64,000 nucleotides of DNA from Peribacillus asahii (GTDB lineage: Bacteria; Bacillota; Bacilli; Bacillales; DSM-1321), in NCBI RefSeq assembly GCF_004006295.1, contig NZ_CP026095.1, positions 730,001-794,000 on the forward strand. Direction: 5' to 3'. Numbering within the stretch: the stretch's first letter is position 1; every line of letters starts with the position of its first letter. Made by a program: the position numbers and the translations under genes. The notes under the pieces are model-generated. The model was not told the origin of the DNA and made no database searches. It worked only from the letters and a program-made list of their open reading frames with translations. This document shows, piece by piece, positions 7,064 to 15,858 of the stretch.

Positions 7064-8131
7064 ATGCAATTTGGTCTTTCATTTTTTCCAGATAGTCATC
7101 CAGAGGATAAGTCAGGAGAACAATATTTTCGCGAGGCGCTTGATCTTACTGAAGTAGCAGATCAATTAGGATATCATCACGTTCGTATCGTTGAGCATTA
7201 TGAACATGCTTACGGTGGTTATTCTTCAAACCCAAGTATTTTCTTAGCAGCAGCTTCACAAAGAGCAAAAAATCTTCGTCTTGTAACGGGTTGTGTACTT
7301 CCAGCTTTTACTCACCCTGTTAAATTAGCACATGAGTTATCTATGTTAGATGCCATTAGTGGCGGAAGATTAGAAGTTGGATTTGCTCGTGCTTTCTTGC
7401 CTCATGAGTTTAATACGTTCGGTGTACCAATGTCAGAAAGTAACACACGTTACCGTGAAAGTTTAGGAGTCATTCGTCGCTTATGGTCAGAAGATAAAGT
7501 GACACATAATGGAGAAATCTACAATTTTGAAAATGTATCCGTTGTGCCTCGTCCGACTCAAAAGAAAATTCCTACATGGGTAGCAGCAATCCAAACTGCT
7601 GAATCTTTTGAATGGGCTGGCGAAAATGGTCATAATTTGATGGTTGTACCTTATTTAGCGGATTATGATAAATTACGTGAAAATATTCAATTATATAAGA
7701 AGGCTTATGAAAAAGCAGGTCATGGAACAGTTCAGAAAGACCAAATTCAAATGGCGCTACATACGTATATTCATGAAGATGAGCAACAGGCGATTGCAGA
7801 CGCTAAAGGTTATATGGAGCACTATGTAAACGTTTTCCTTGAATCAGCAACGGCATGGGATGCTACTTCTTCTGAACAGTACAAAGGATACGATAAAATA
7901 GCTGAAGGTTTACGAGCTATGACATATGAAAAAGTTTTAAATGAAGGTCGTGCAGCTATTGGTAGTCCTGAAACGGTAATAAAACGATTCAAAGAATTAT
8001 CTGAATTTTTCGATGTTCATCAATTCTCGCTTCAACTGAATTTTGGGAACATGAAGTATGAAGATGCTCTTCGATCCGTTCGTTTATTAGGGGAAAAAGT
8101 AATCCCTGCATTTAAAGCGCTAAATGTTTAA
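7064..8131 (+). CDS. LLM-class flavin-dependent monooxygenase
   Basis: A luciferase-like TIM-barrel monooxygenase of 355 residues (start MQFGLSFFPDSH), with the typical elements RIVEHYEHAYGGYSSNPSIF and GGRLEVGFARAF and a C-terminal GSPETVIKRFKEL. Such enzymes use reduced FMN from a partner reductase to insert one oxygen atom. The start is at 7064, because GGGAG lies nine bases before this ATG and abuts the ATG at 7055. It is the first gene of the IclR-controlled operon, and a matching flavin reductase lies at the far end (14712). Substrate is inferred, perhaps a hydroxyphenylacetate converted to homogentisate. Confidence 0.85.
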   Translation: MQFGLSFFPDSHPEDKSGEQYFREALDLTEVADQLGYHHVRIVEHYEHAYGGYSSNPSIFLAAASQRAKNLRLVTGCVLPAFTHPVKLAHELSMLDAISGGRLEVGFARAFLPHEFNTFGVPMSESNTRYRESLGVIRRLWSEDKVTHNGEIYNFENVSVVPRPTQKKIPTWVAAIQTAESFEWAGENGHNLMVVPYLADYDKLRENIQLYKKAYEKAGHGTVQKDQIQMALHTYIHEDEQQAIADAKGYMEHYVNVFLESATAWDATSSEQYKGYDKIAEGLRAMTYEKVLNEGRAAIGSPETVIKRFKELSEFFDVHQFSLQLNFGNMKYEDALRSVRLLGEKVIPAFKALNV

Positions 8132-8163
8132 TCGTGTATTGTGACAATATTCAAGTAATCTAT

Positions 8164-8192
8164 CGCCCTCTTCAGATTTTAAGAGGAGGGCT
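8164..8192 (+). terminator. Weak hairpin after the monooxygenase gene
   Basis: CCTCTT and AAGAGG pair, with further GC/GC pairing across a bulge, followed by TACTCTTATT. It may attenuate transcription between the monooxygenase and the riboflavin kinase gene rather than end it. Confidence 0.4.
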
Positions 8193-8305
8193 ACTCTTAT
8201 TAATATCGTGTCAATCCGTATGAAAAAATTCGAGTTGGCCAATAAACTATCTGTAGTAGGCAATGAAAACTATTTAATCTTCCCATTTTTGAGAATGTAG
8301 GTGAA

Positions 8306-8722
8306 ATGATGAAAGTGTTAGAGAAAGATAATAAAAAAACGGTTTTTAAAGGTGAAGTCATTCCCGGTCGTCAAATTGGAAGGACAATAGGATTTCCTAC
8401 AGCAAACTTGCGTGTTAACTCTGAGGAGGAACCTTATTTTCCAAAGGGGGTATACGGGGTCCAAGTTTATTATAAAGGTGTTTCGTATAGAGGGGTTATG
8501 AATATTGGAATCAGGCCAACATTTAAGGGAGAAAAGCCAACTGTTTCTTTTGAAGTGTATATCCTTGATTTTAATCAAGATATTTATGGGGAACAATTGA
8601 CGATAGATATTTTGTTTTTTATTCGGAATGAGCAGGCATTTGACTCGATTGAACAGCTGGTTCAACAGCTGAAAAATGATATTGAAAAAGCAAATGAACA
8701 ATTTCTTCTTGTGAATTGTTAG
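8306..8722 (+). CDS. Stand-alone riboflavin kinase
   Basis: A 138-residue protein matching only the C-terminal flavokinase domain of RibF. Conserved motifs are present: GRTIGFPTANL (ATP/Mg site), GVYGVQVYYKG, GVMNIGIRPTF and EVYILDFNQDIYGE with the expected catalytic glutamate. The FAD synthetase half is absent, so it should make FMN but not FAD. It sits directly behind the flavin monooxygenase gene, which suggests a local FMN supply for the two-component monooxygenase. Two adjacent ATGs (8306, 8309) are both possible starts after AGGTG. Confidence 0.88.
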   Translation: MMKVLEKDNKKTVFKGEVIPGRQIGRTIGFPTANLRVNSEEEPYFPKGVYGVQVYYKGVSYRGVMNIGIRPTFKGEKPTVSFEVYILDFNQDIYGEQLTIDILFFIRNEQAFDSIEQLVQQLKNDIEKANEQFLLVNC

Positions 8723-8755
8723 CTTTTTACATCACAAGTTTGGAGGAGTGTTGTA

Positions 8756-9052
8756 ATGAGGAAACGTCAATTAGAGGAAATCTTAAATATGCCAGATTTG
8801 CTTTTTTCACAGCTTTGTGAAGAAAGATATGAAATTAATAAGGGTGTTTACAATACGATTGATCGTTGGTTTTATAATCAAGGATTAAGTCTAATTGTAG
8901 AAAGAAGAGAAATGATTTTATCTTTTATTCAATATATAAGTGTAACTGAAAATCAAGGTAAGAAGGTCAAGTTTGGTTCTGGAGGATTAACGAGAAAACT
9001 GGATCAATTTTGGGAAGAACGAATCCAGACATTCAAACATAAAGCCATGTAA
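8756..9052 (+). CDS. Hypothetical protein of the aromatic cluster
   Basis: A 98-residue basic protein (MRKRQLEEILNMPDLLFSQL) that I do not recognise. It has a strong ribosome binding site GGAGGAG nine bases before its ATG and lies 33 nt after the riboflavin kinase, on the same strand as the rest of the operon. It has alternating helical segments, no membrane region, no cysteine pair motif and no signal peptide. Position implies a role in the same pathway, but nothing more can be said. Confidence 0.7.
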   Translation: MRKRQLEEILNMPDLLFSQLCEERYEINKGVYNTIDRWFYNQGLSLIVERREMILSFIQYISVTENQGKKVKFGSGGLTRKLDQFWEERIQTFKHKAM

Positions 9053-9138
9053 ATAGAGATGATTAATCTAGAAAAATAAATAGGAATTATCGAGTTAATG
9101 ATATAAATTTAAAGATTAGATAAGAAAGGAAAGTTGGA

Positions 9139-10092
9139 ATGATGAATACTAGTCTTTCCGTTTTCCAGAATCGTTTGATTGATTACGCAGGGTTATTCCC
9201 TCCAGCGAATCTATCATTAGACTCCGCTATTAACAATTATTCGCATTATAAGAATAGCGACGATTCTTGGATGTTGGGACCGTTTATTTTACCAGTATCA
9301 CAACTAAAGCAGTTAGATTCGTATATTCACTTATTTTCTGAAGAAATTCCCTTAACTCTTTCTATTACTGGAAGAAAGAGCAGCTCTGAAACAGAGTGTA
9401 AAATGCAGTTTCAAGAAGATATAAAGCACATTTCTGCTTTTATTGATCAGTATGGAAATAAGGTCAAAGTTGAAATGGTTGAAATTCCTTTGCCACCTGA
9501 TGTTCCAAGTTTGGATTTATTGGTTGAAATATCCAGTTCAGCATCAGATTTAAACATGAAAGTATTTTGTGAAGTGCCGCTAATTAGAGATTGGAAAAAT
9601 CATGTATCTGAAACTCTTGATGCAATAACAGCGCACAATTCGTTGAAGGAATCATGGATTGGAGTAAAGCTTCGTACAGGTGGGATTAAAGCCGAGATGT
9701 TTCCTAGCCCTGAACAAGTAGCCTTTGTAATGGCTTCATGTAGAGATCGAAATCTAGCAATGAAGTTCACAGCTGGATTACACCATCCTATTCGAATGTA
9801 TCGTGATGAAGTAAAAACAAAGATGCATGGATTTTTCAATATTTTTATGGCTGGAATGTTGGCCGCCACTCAAAATTTACATGTAAAAAAGATAGAAGAA
9901 ATTCTCTTGGATGAAAACTCAAGTAGTTTCTCTTTTCATGAGGATCGTTTAGCATGGCAGCATTTAAGTGTGACTTCTCAGGAAATAGAAAAGTTAAGAA
10001 AAACATCATTATTATCATTTGGCAGCTGCAGTTTTGATGAACCAAAAGATGAATTAATGGAATTAAAAAATCAACAGGAGGCAATCTTGTGA
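9139..10092 (+). CDS. Unknown protein translationally coupled to fumarylacetoacetase
   Basis: A 317-residue soluble protein of no family that I can name. Distinctive stretches are DYAGLFPPANLSLDSAI near the N-terminus, WIGVKLRTGGIKAEMFPS in the middle, and MKFTAGLHHPIR followed by MHGFFNIFMAGMLA. Alternating strands and helices with conserved-looking Lys, Arg and His suggest a TIM-barrel-like enzyme. Its stop overlaps the fumarylacetoacetase GTG start by four bases (GTGA), a sign of coupled translation and equal dosage. Maleylacetoacetate isomerase is missing from the cluster, so this is a candidate for that step. This is inference; a stand-alone hydrolase or lyase is equally possible. Confidence 0.75.
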   Translation: MMNTSLSVFQNRLIDYAGLFPPANLSLDSAINNYSHYKNSDDSWMLGPFILPVSQLKQLDSYIHLFSEEIPLTLSITGRKSSSETECKMQFQEDIKHISAFIDQYGNKVKVEMVEIPLPPDVPSLDLLVEISSSASDLNMKVFCEVPLIRDWKNHVSETLDAITAHNSLKESWIGVKLRTGGIKAEMFPSPEQVAFVMASCRDRNLAMKFTAGLHHPIRMYRDEVKTKMHGFFNIFMAGMLAATQNLHVKKIEEILLDENSSSFSFHEDRLAWQHLSVTSQEIEKLRKTSLLSFGSCSFDEPKDELMELKNQQEAIL

Positions 10093-11396
10093 AGAAATCA
10101 TTTATCGAAGTAAATCAGGATTCTCATTTTCCGATTCAAAACCTCCCTTATGGTGTATTTAGTACAGAGAATAATAAAACACCTCGAATTGGAGTGGCAA
10201 TAGGGGAATATGTATTGGATTTATCTGTATTAGAAAAAGAAGGGTTTTTTAACGATATCATTACGGAGGATATCACGGTTTTTAATCGTCCAGCCTTAAA
10301 TGACTTTATGAGTTTGGGAAGGGATGTTTGGAGCCGTGTAAGAAAAGAAATCCAAATTTTATTGTCAGCAGATGAACCACGCTTAAGAGATAATTATGCT
10401 CTTCGTAACCTATCTCTTTATTTACAAAATGAAGTGCAGCTTCATCTTCCTGTAGAAATTGGAGATTATACTGATTTTTATGCGTCTAAAGAGCATGCGA
10501 CCAATGTAGGAATTATGTTCCGTGGGAAAGAAAACGCTTTAATGCCCAATTGGACTCATTTACCGGTAGGATACCATGGCCGATCTAGTTCAGTCGTTTT
10601 AAGTGAAACAACGATACGACGTCCGGTTGGTCAAACAAAACCGAAAAATGCTGATGCTCCGATTTTTGGAGCTTGTAAACAACTTGATTTTGAGCTTGAG
10701 ATGGGATTTTTAATAGGTACGGGGAATAAATTAGGCGAACCTATTCCAATTGAACAAGCAGAGCAGCATATTTTTGGTGCGGTGTTAGTGAATGATTGGA
10801 GTGCTCGTGATATCCAAGCATGGGAGTATCAGCCATTAGGGCCTTTCCTCGCGAAAAACTTTTCAACTTCTATATCTCCATGGGTAGTACCATTAGAGGC
10901 ATTAGAATCTTTCCGTGTACCTGGTCCTATACAAGAACCTAAGCCATTAGAGTATCTCAGACAGCAAGGGGACAGCTCTTTTGATATTCAACTAGAAGTC
11001 TATTTAAAGGGAGAAAAGCAAAGTACGCCAAAGCGAATCAGTTCTAGTAACTATCGTTCACTATATTGGAGTGCAGCTCAAATGGTTGCACATCATACTA
11101 TTGGAGGGTGTGATCTGAATCCTGGGGACTTACTGGGTACGGGGACGATTAGCGGATCGGAAAAAGAATCCCGTGGAAGTTTATTAGAATTAACATGGCG
11201 TGGAACAGAGCCAATTAATCTAGGTGAAGGCGAGCAGAGAGAATGGTTAGAAGATGGAGATGAGCTTACGATTACCGGATGGTGTCAAGGCGAAGGTTAT
11301 CGGGTAGGGTTTGGTGAAGTGACAGGAGTGGTAGCGCCTGCGCATGACGTACAGGAAATATTGTCAAAACAAGCACTTGTGTATGATGAAAAATAG
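10089..11396 (+). CDS. fahA: Fumarylacetoacetase
   Basis: A 435-residue enzyme that cleaves fumarylacetoacetate to fumarate and acetoacetate, the last step of homogentisate breakdown. Family signatures are clear: DFYASKEHATNVGIMFRG (metal aspartate and catalytic histidine), LPVGYHGRSSSVV, DFELEMGFLIG (metal glutamates) and NDWSARDIQAWEYQPLGPF. Its length is that of the full family, with the small N-terminal SH3-like domain. It starts with GTG after AGGAGG and overlaps the previous gene by four bases. Homogentisate dioxygenase follows after 33 bases. Confidence 0.97.
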   Translation: MKKSFIEVNQDSHFPIQNLPYGVFSTENNKTPRIGVAIGEYVLDLSVLEKEGFFNDIITEDITVFNRPALNDFMSLGRDVWSRVRKEIQILLSADEPRLRDNYALRNLSLYLQNEVQLHLPVEIGDYTDFYASKEHATNVGIMFRGKENALMPNWTHLPVGYHGRSSSVVLSETTIRRPVGQTKPKNADAPIFGACKQLDFELEMGFLIGTGNKLGEPIPIEQAEQHIFGAVLVNDWSARDIQAWEYQPLGPFLAKNFSTSISPWVVPLEALESFRVPGPIQEPKPLEYLRQQGDSSFDIQLEVYLKGEKQSTPKRISSSNYRSLYWSAAQMVAHHTIGGCDLNPGDLLGTGTISGSEKESRGSLLELTWRGTEPINLGEGEQREWLEDGDELTITGWCQGEGYRVGFGEVTGVVAPAHDVQEILSKQALVYDEK

Positions 11397-11429
11397 ATTT
11401 ATCTCAATTTTGCAGGGGGTATAAAGGAT

Positions 11430-12596
11430 ATGTCATTTTATCGTCAAATGGGAAAAGTGCCTAACAAAAGGCACATTGTTTTTCGAAAGGAAGACGAAAG
11501 CTTATTTAAAGAGCAAGTAATGGGGACAAAAGGGTTTTCAGGGATTCAATCTATTTTATATCACCATAACGCTCCTACTGCATTTTCTAAAACGCATTTA
11601 ATTGGAGAATGTAAGGTAGAGTATGAGGAGCAAGGTGCGCTTCGTCCGCGTCATTTTTATTCTGACAATGTTAATAAAGAACCAAGTGACGCTGTCATGG
11701 GAAGAGAATATGTACTTGGGAATGAGGACTTGTTAATTGGGGTAGTAAACCCTACTGAAAAGATGGATTATTTCTATCGTAATAGCGATGGAGATGAGCT
11801 GTTATTCGTCCATCATGGTTCTGGAAAAATTGAAACTACGTTTGGAACTCTTCAATATAAGCCAGGTGATTATATTGTAATTCCTGTGGGAACCGTTTAT
11901 CGAGTAACACCGGATCAAGGAGAATCTAAGTTCCTTGTGGTGGAAACATCCAGCTGGATCACAACACCTAAGCGTTACCGAAATGAATTTGGTCAATTGC
12001 TCGAGCATAGTCCTTTTTGTGAAAGAGATATAAGAGGACCGGAGAGTCTAGCTACTTACACAGAAAAAGGGGAATTCGAAGTTCGAACAAAATCAAGGGG
12101 ATACTTACATGCCCATTATTTTGAGCATCATCCACTTGATGTTGTTGGCTGGGATGGATATTTATATCCTTGGATTTTCAATGTAAGTGATTTTGAACCA
12201 ATAACTGGGCGTATTCATCAGCCGCCTCCAGTCCATCAAACGTTTGAAGGTCAAAATTTTGTTATTTGCTCCTTTGTTCCACGTTTATATGATTATCACC
12301 CAGAGGCTGTTCCAGCTCCATATTTCCATAGTAACGTAGACAGCGATGAAGTCTTGTATTATGTTGAAGGAAATTTCATGAGCCGAAAGGGAGTAAAAGA
12401 AGAATCGATTACGCTTCATCCATCGGGCATTCCGCATGGTCCGCATCCAGGCAAAATTGAAGATAGTATTGGCAAGAAAGAGACATTGGAATTGGCCGTT
12501 ATGATCGATACATTCCGTCCTTTAAAAGTCGTTAAGAAAGCACAACGATTAGAGGATGAAAACTATCAATATAGCTGGGTTGAGAAAAAGAATTAA
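11430..12596 (+). CDS. hmgA: Homogentisate 1,2-dioxygenase
   Basis: A 388-residue non-haem iron enzyme that opens the homogentisate ring to maleylacetoacetate. The cupin core carries the probable iron ligands H300 and E307 (FHSNVDSDEVLYYVEG) and H336 (PSGIPHGPHPG). The substrate-side segments HYFEHHPLDVVGWDGYLYPW and HQPPPVHQTFEGQNFVICSF are typical of the family. It is shorter than the roughly 430-residue proteobacterial and animal forms, as in other Gram-positive homologues. It follows fahA by 33 bases with an AGGGGG ribosome binding site, and a GC-rich hairpin at 12630-12679 follows it. Confidence 0.95.
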   Translation: MSFYRQMGKVPNKRHIVFRKEDESLFKEQVMGTKGFSGIQSILYHHNAPTAFSKTHLIGECKVEYEEQGALRPRHFYSDNVNKEPSDAVMGREYVLGNEDLLIGVVNPTEKMDYFYRNSDGDELLFVHHGSGKIETTFGTLQYKPGDYIVIPVGTVYRVTPDQGESKFLVVETSSWITTPKRYRNEFGQLLEHSPFCERDIRGPESLATYTEKGEFEVRTKSRGYLHAHYFEHHPLDVVGWDGYLYPWIFNVSDFEPITGRIHQPPPVHQTFEGQNFVICSFVPRLYDYHPEAVPAPYFHSNVDSDEVLYYVEGNFMSRKGVKEESITLHPSGIPHGPHPGKIEDSIGKKETLELAVMIDTFRPLKVVKKAQRLEDENYQYSWVEKKN

Positions 12597-12629
12597 AGGG
12601 TTTTCTGTATAAGAATATAGAGAAGTGTC

Positions 12630-12679
12630 AGGCTGCTTCCCTAATATTCAAAATTTTTAAGAATAGATGGGGGCAGCCT
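12630..12679 (+). terminator. Hairpin between hmgA and the symporter genes
   Basis: AGGCTGC (12630-12636) pairs with GCAGCCT (12673-12679), and CCC/GGG inside adds to the stem. The loop is long and there is no T-run, so it may be an mRNA-processing or partial termination site inside the operon. Confidence 0.35.
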
Positions 12680-12727
12680 AAACTTTAAAGGAATATGAAA
12701 TTATTTCGACTTGGGGTGCTGTTAAAT

Positions 12728-13066
12728 ATGGCTCAATTAGAAGGCAATGCTATCGTTAAAGAAGAAGAACAGTTTATTGATTACAAAAGAATCGCTTCAT
12801 CTGAGGAATTTAAACAGTTGCTTTCACAAAAGAAAAGGTTTATTGTTTCGTATACCATTTTTTATATGGCTTATTCACTTCTTTTACCACTTCTAGCTTT
12901 TTATACAGACATATTAAATCATCCTGTAATAGGAGATATTACGTGGGCTTGGATTTACGGTGTTTCTATGACTGCGATGTCGCTATGGGTGTGTAGGATG
13001 TATATAAAGAAAGCGGCTCAATTTGATGAAGCAGCTAAAGAAATTTTGGAAAAGGAAGGACTATAA
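12728..13066 (+). CDS. DUF485 membrane protein, symporter partner
   Basis: A small inner-membrane protein of the DUF485 (YjcH) family with two hydrophobic segments (FIVSYTIFYMAYSLLLPLLA and a second around WAWIYGVSMTAMSLWV) flanked by charged ends. DUF485 genes are habitually found directly before SSS-family symporters such as ActP, as here (next ATG four bases after the stop). The ATG at 12728 with GGGGTG nine bases upstream fits the usual family length better than the ATG at 12695. It probably assists the symporter. Confidence 0.85.
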   Translation: MAQLEGNAIVKEEEQFIDYKRIASSEEFKQLLSQKKRFIVSYTIFYMAYSLLLPLLAFYTDILNHPVIGDITWAWIYGVSMTAMSLWVCRMYIKKAAQFDEAAKEILEKEGL

Positions 13067-13069
13067 ACG

Positions 13070-14626
13070 ATGAGTTTGAATGTCATTATTCTTTTTGTGT
13101 TCATGTCAATAGGGGTGCTTTTCATTACGTATTTCGCTTCTAAAAAAACAAAAACAGCGGGTTCTTTTTATACAGCCGGAGGTGGCTTGACGGCTAGACA
13201 AAATGGCCTTGCCTTAGCAGGGGATTTTATGTCTGCATCTACATTTTTAGGGTTAATTGGAGCATTTGCATTAACTGGGTATGATGCATTTTTTTTGATG
13301 TACGGTGCGCTCGTTTCTTTCCTAGTAATCTTATTTTTAGTTGCAGAACCGTTACGTAACTTAGGGAAATATACGCTAGGTGATATGATAACGGCTCGCT
13401 TTAAGTATAAGCAGGTGCGTGGTGTAACCGCTCTCAATACAATGATTATCTCGATTTTTTATATGCTTGGACAACTTGTGGCCGCGGGTGCTTTGTTTAA
13501 ATTATTATTAGGTATTCCATATAATACTTCGGTCATCATTGTAGGAATTTTTATGTTAGCCTTTGTTTTGTTCGGAGGTATGACGGCGACAAGCTGGGTA
13601 CAAATCATTAAAGCTATTCTCTTAATAGCTGGATCCATTATTTTATTTGTCCTTGTCATGTGGAGGTTAGATTTTAATTTTATTGGAATCTTTACTGAAA
13701 TGAAAACAACTACGCCATTTGGAGCAGAGTTCTTAAATCCAGGTGTAAAATATACGAGTGGTTTGGAGGCCGCTTCCTTAACCCTTGGCCTTATTTTAGG
13801 AACAGCAGGTCTCCCTCACGTTTTAGTGCGTTTCCTTACTGTACCTAATGCTCAAGTAGCTAGAAAATCTGTCGTTTGGGTGATGTGGATCTTAGGTATT
13901 TTCCACGTTATGGTTATTTTCCTTGGCTTTGGAGCAGCGAAATTAGTTGGATCTGCTAATATTATAGAGGCTAGCCCAGGCGGGAACATGGCCGGCCCTC
14001 TGTTAGCTCAGCTAGTTGGGGGAGACTTCTTGTTTGCTTTCATCTCAGCCGTTTCTTTCGCTACTATTCTCGCAGTTGTTTCTGGAATTGTTGTAACAGG
14101 AGCAACGGCATTTTCACATGATTTTTATAATGAAATTTTAAAAGATGGAAAAGCGACGGAAAAACAACAAATGTTTATGGTTCGTGTTTCATCCATTGTA
14201 ATCACGATTATTTCGATTGGTTTATCCTTATACTTACAGGCGTTTAATGTGACATTTTTAGCCGTACTAGCCCTTACACTTGCTGCAAGTTCGAATTTAC
14301 CGGTTATTTTGTTTACGATTTTTTGGGAGAAATTCAATAAAACAGGGGCTATCGCTGGGATGCTTGTAGGTTTAATCAGTACAATTGGTCTGCTTGCTTT
14401 AAGTCCAAATGTTTGGAATCCGGTACCAGGAGCTGCTTTATTTACTGGAGATCCTATTTTCCCACTTGCATCACCAGGCATCGTTTCTATTCCGTTAGGT
14501 TTCTTAGCTGCTTATATTGGCACACTAATCGGTGCACGTAGGCAACCGGTTGTAGAGGATAATTTTTCAGAAATTCTTGTTAAGGCGAATACAGGAAATG
14601 ACGTTAAAGGAATTGCTAATCACTGA
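13070..14626 (+). CDS. Sodium:solute symporter (SSS family, ActP-like)
   Basis: A 518-residue membrane protein with about 13 hydrophobic helices and SSS motifs, including FYTAGGGLTARQNGLALAGD, YTLGDMITARFKYKQVRG and GTAGLPHVLVRFLTVP. Relatives move acetate, other small monocarboxylates or phenylacetate together with sodium or protons. Its place between homogentisate dioxygenase and the flavin reductase suggests uptake of the aromatic acid that this cluster degrades. That substrate is inferred from position and cannot be read from sequence. Confidence 0.9.
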   Translation: MSLNVIILFVFMSIGVLFITYFASKKTKTAGSFYTAGGGLTARQNGLALAGDFMSASTFLGLIGAFALTGYDAFFLMYGALVSFLVILFLVAEPLRNLGKYTLGDMITARFKYKQVRGVTALNTMIISIFYMLGQLVAAGALFKLLLGIPYNTSVIIVGIFMLAFVLFGGMTATSWVQIIKAILLIAGSIILFVLVMWRLDFNFIGIFTEMKTTTPFGAEFLNPGVKYTSGLEAASLTLGLILGTAGLPHVLVRFLTVPNAQVARKSVVWVMWILGIFHVMVIFLGFGAAKLVGSANIIEASPGGNMAGPLLAQLVGGDFLFAFISAVSFATILAVVSGIVVTGATAFSHDFYNEILKDGKATEKQQMFMVRVSSIVITIISIGLSLYLQAFNVTFLAVLALTLAASSNLPVILFTIFWEKFNKTGAIAGMLVGLISTIGLLALSPNVWNPVPGAALFTGDPIFPLASPGIVSIPLGFLAAYIGTLIGARRQPVVEDNFSEILVKANTGNDVKGIANH

Positions 14627-14711
14627 TTTTCTGTTAAGAAGTGTATGAAATGATAGCAAGTTAACTATGAAATCTAAAAATTAAAAGAATGAAAAAAAGG
14701 GGAGATTTATA

Positions 14712-15215
14712 ATGTCAATCGAGCAAAAACAAAACTTATTTAAAGAGGTAATGGGAAATTACCCAACTGGAGTAACTGTGCTGACGACAACGGATAAAGG
14801 TGGTAATCCTGTTGGTTTAACTGTAAATTCGTTTGCTTCTGTTTCGCTGGATCCTCTTCTAGTACTCTGGTCAATTGATCATAAAGTTAGTACTATTGAT
14901 TCTTTTGTAAATGGAGAGAAATTTGCTGTACACATTTTAGCAGGTGATCAACAAGATGTATGTAAAAACTTCGCTAGTAAAAATGTTGATCGTTTCAGTA
15001 CATGTGAATGGAAGGTTTCAGAACACAATCTTCCAATCATTGAGGGAGTTTTTGCAGTCCTTCAATGTGAAACGTTTCAAACGATTGAAGCTGGAGATCA
15101 CACTATTCTAATTGGTAAAGTTGTTGATATTCAGATTGAACAAAAGGAACCAATGTTATACCACAGAAGACATTTTGATTCAATTCCACCGGAGTTTTAT
15201 GTAGTTAATAATTAA
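14712..15215 (+). CDS. Flavin reductase of a two-component monooxygenase
   Basis: A 167-residue protein of the HpaC-type flavin reductase domain: MGNYPTGVTVLTT, GLTVNSFASVSLDPLLVLWS, FAVHILAGDQQDVCKNFA and GDHTILIGKV are characteristic. It uses NAD(P)H to make free FMNH2 or FADH2 for an oxygenase partner. The only oxygenase of that kind nearby is the luciferase-like protein at 7064, so the two probably work together although they sit at opposite ends of the cluster. The ATG follows AAAAGGGGAG. Confidence 0.9.
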   Translation: MSIEQKQNLFKEVMGNYPTGVTVLTTTDKGGNPVGLTVNSFASVSLDPLLVLWSIDHKVSTIDSFVNGEKFAVHILAGDQQDVCKNFASKNVDRFSTCEWKVSEHNLPIIEGVFAVLQCETFQTIEAGDHTILIGKVVDIQIEQKEPMLYHRRHFDSIPPEFYVVNN

Positions 15216-15233
15216 TCATTTATTTAGGTCAAA

Positions 15234-15276
15234 AAACAGACTTCACACTAAATTGTGTGGAGTCTGTTTACTTTTT
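15234..15276 (+). terminator. Terminator of the aromatic catabolic cluster
   Basis: AAACAGACTTCACAC and GTGTGGAGTCTGTTT form a 15-bp stem with G-T pairing around TAAATT, followed by ACTTTTT. It closes the gene run that began at 7064. Confidence 0.85.
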
Positions 15277-15325
15277 ACTGATGTAATTTATTATATAATT
15301 GAGAGAAATCGAGGAGGTATGGCAG

Positions 15326-15787
15326 ATGTTATTTCAATCAGAAGAAGAATTAGTTGAAAATATTGAGCAGATGTATGGACCAGTGTATGTCCAGTTAACG
15401 ATGGGGATTCAAGATAAACGCATTGATCAAGTAAAGGCGAAGGCAGAAATTCGGGTGAAGCCTGTAAAAGCAAAAGCATTTGTTGAGGTGTTAGTAGAGG
15501 AACTAGAGTCCGATTATATTTATGCGGAGCAAGGCGAGAGTATCTATTCTAGCTTTGGAATTGATGAGAGAATTGGAATTTATGAGGAAGTATTAACGAC
15601 TATTCCATATACTGTTCTAATAGAAAACGAGAATTGGAAAAAAGAAATAAACGCTTATGTCACTGAGGAACAATTAAAAGGGGCTCTGGAGAAATTAGTA
15701 AATGATTATCAATTTACAGATCCTAGTGGGAAATACCGATTTAGAAAAATATGTAGCATTCAAGAGTTATCTATGGTCAGTGAATAG
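15326..15787 (+). CDS. Hypothetical protein
   Basis: A 153-residue acidic cytosolic protein (MLFQSEEELVENIEQMYGPV) of no family that I recognise. The start is placed at 15326 because GAGGAGG lies eight bases upstream; a TTG at 15299 would put this ribosome binding site inside the gene. A -10-like TATAAT is seen at 15293-15298. The mixed strand-helix pattern shows no catalytic motif. It stands alone between the aromatic cluster terminator and a histidine phosphatase gene. Confidence 0.7.
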   Translation: MLFQSEEELVENIEQMYGPVYVQLTMGIQDKRIDQVKAKAEIRVKPVKAKAFVEVLVEELESDYIYAEQGESIYSSFGIDERIGIYEEVLTTIPYTVLIENENWKKEINAYVTEEQLKGALEKLVNDYQFTDPSGKYRFRKICSIQELSMVSE

Positions 15788-15858
15788 AAATAGAGAAACC
15801 ACATCATACGTCTAATCATATAGATAAATTATTCGTTTAGAGAACAGGGGAAAGAGAA

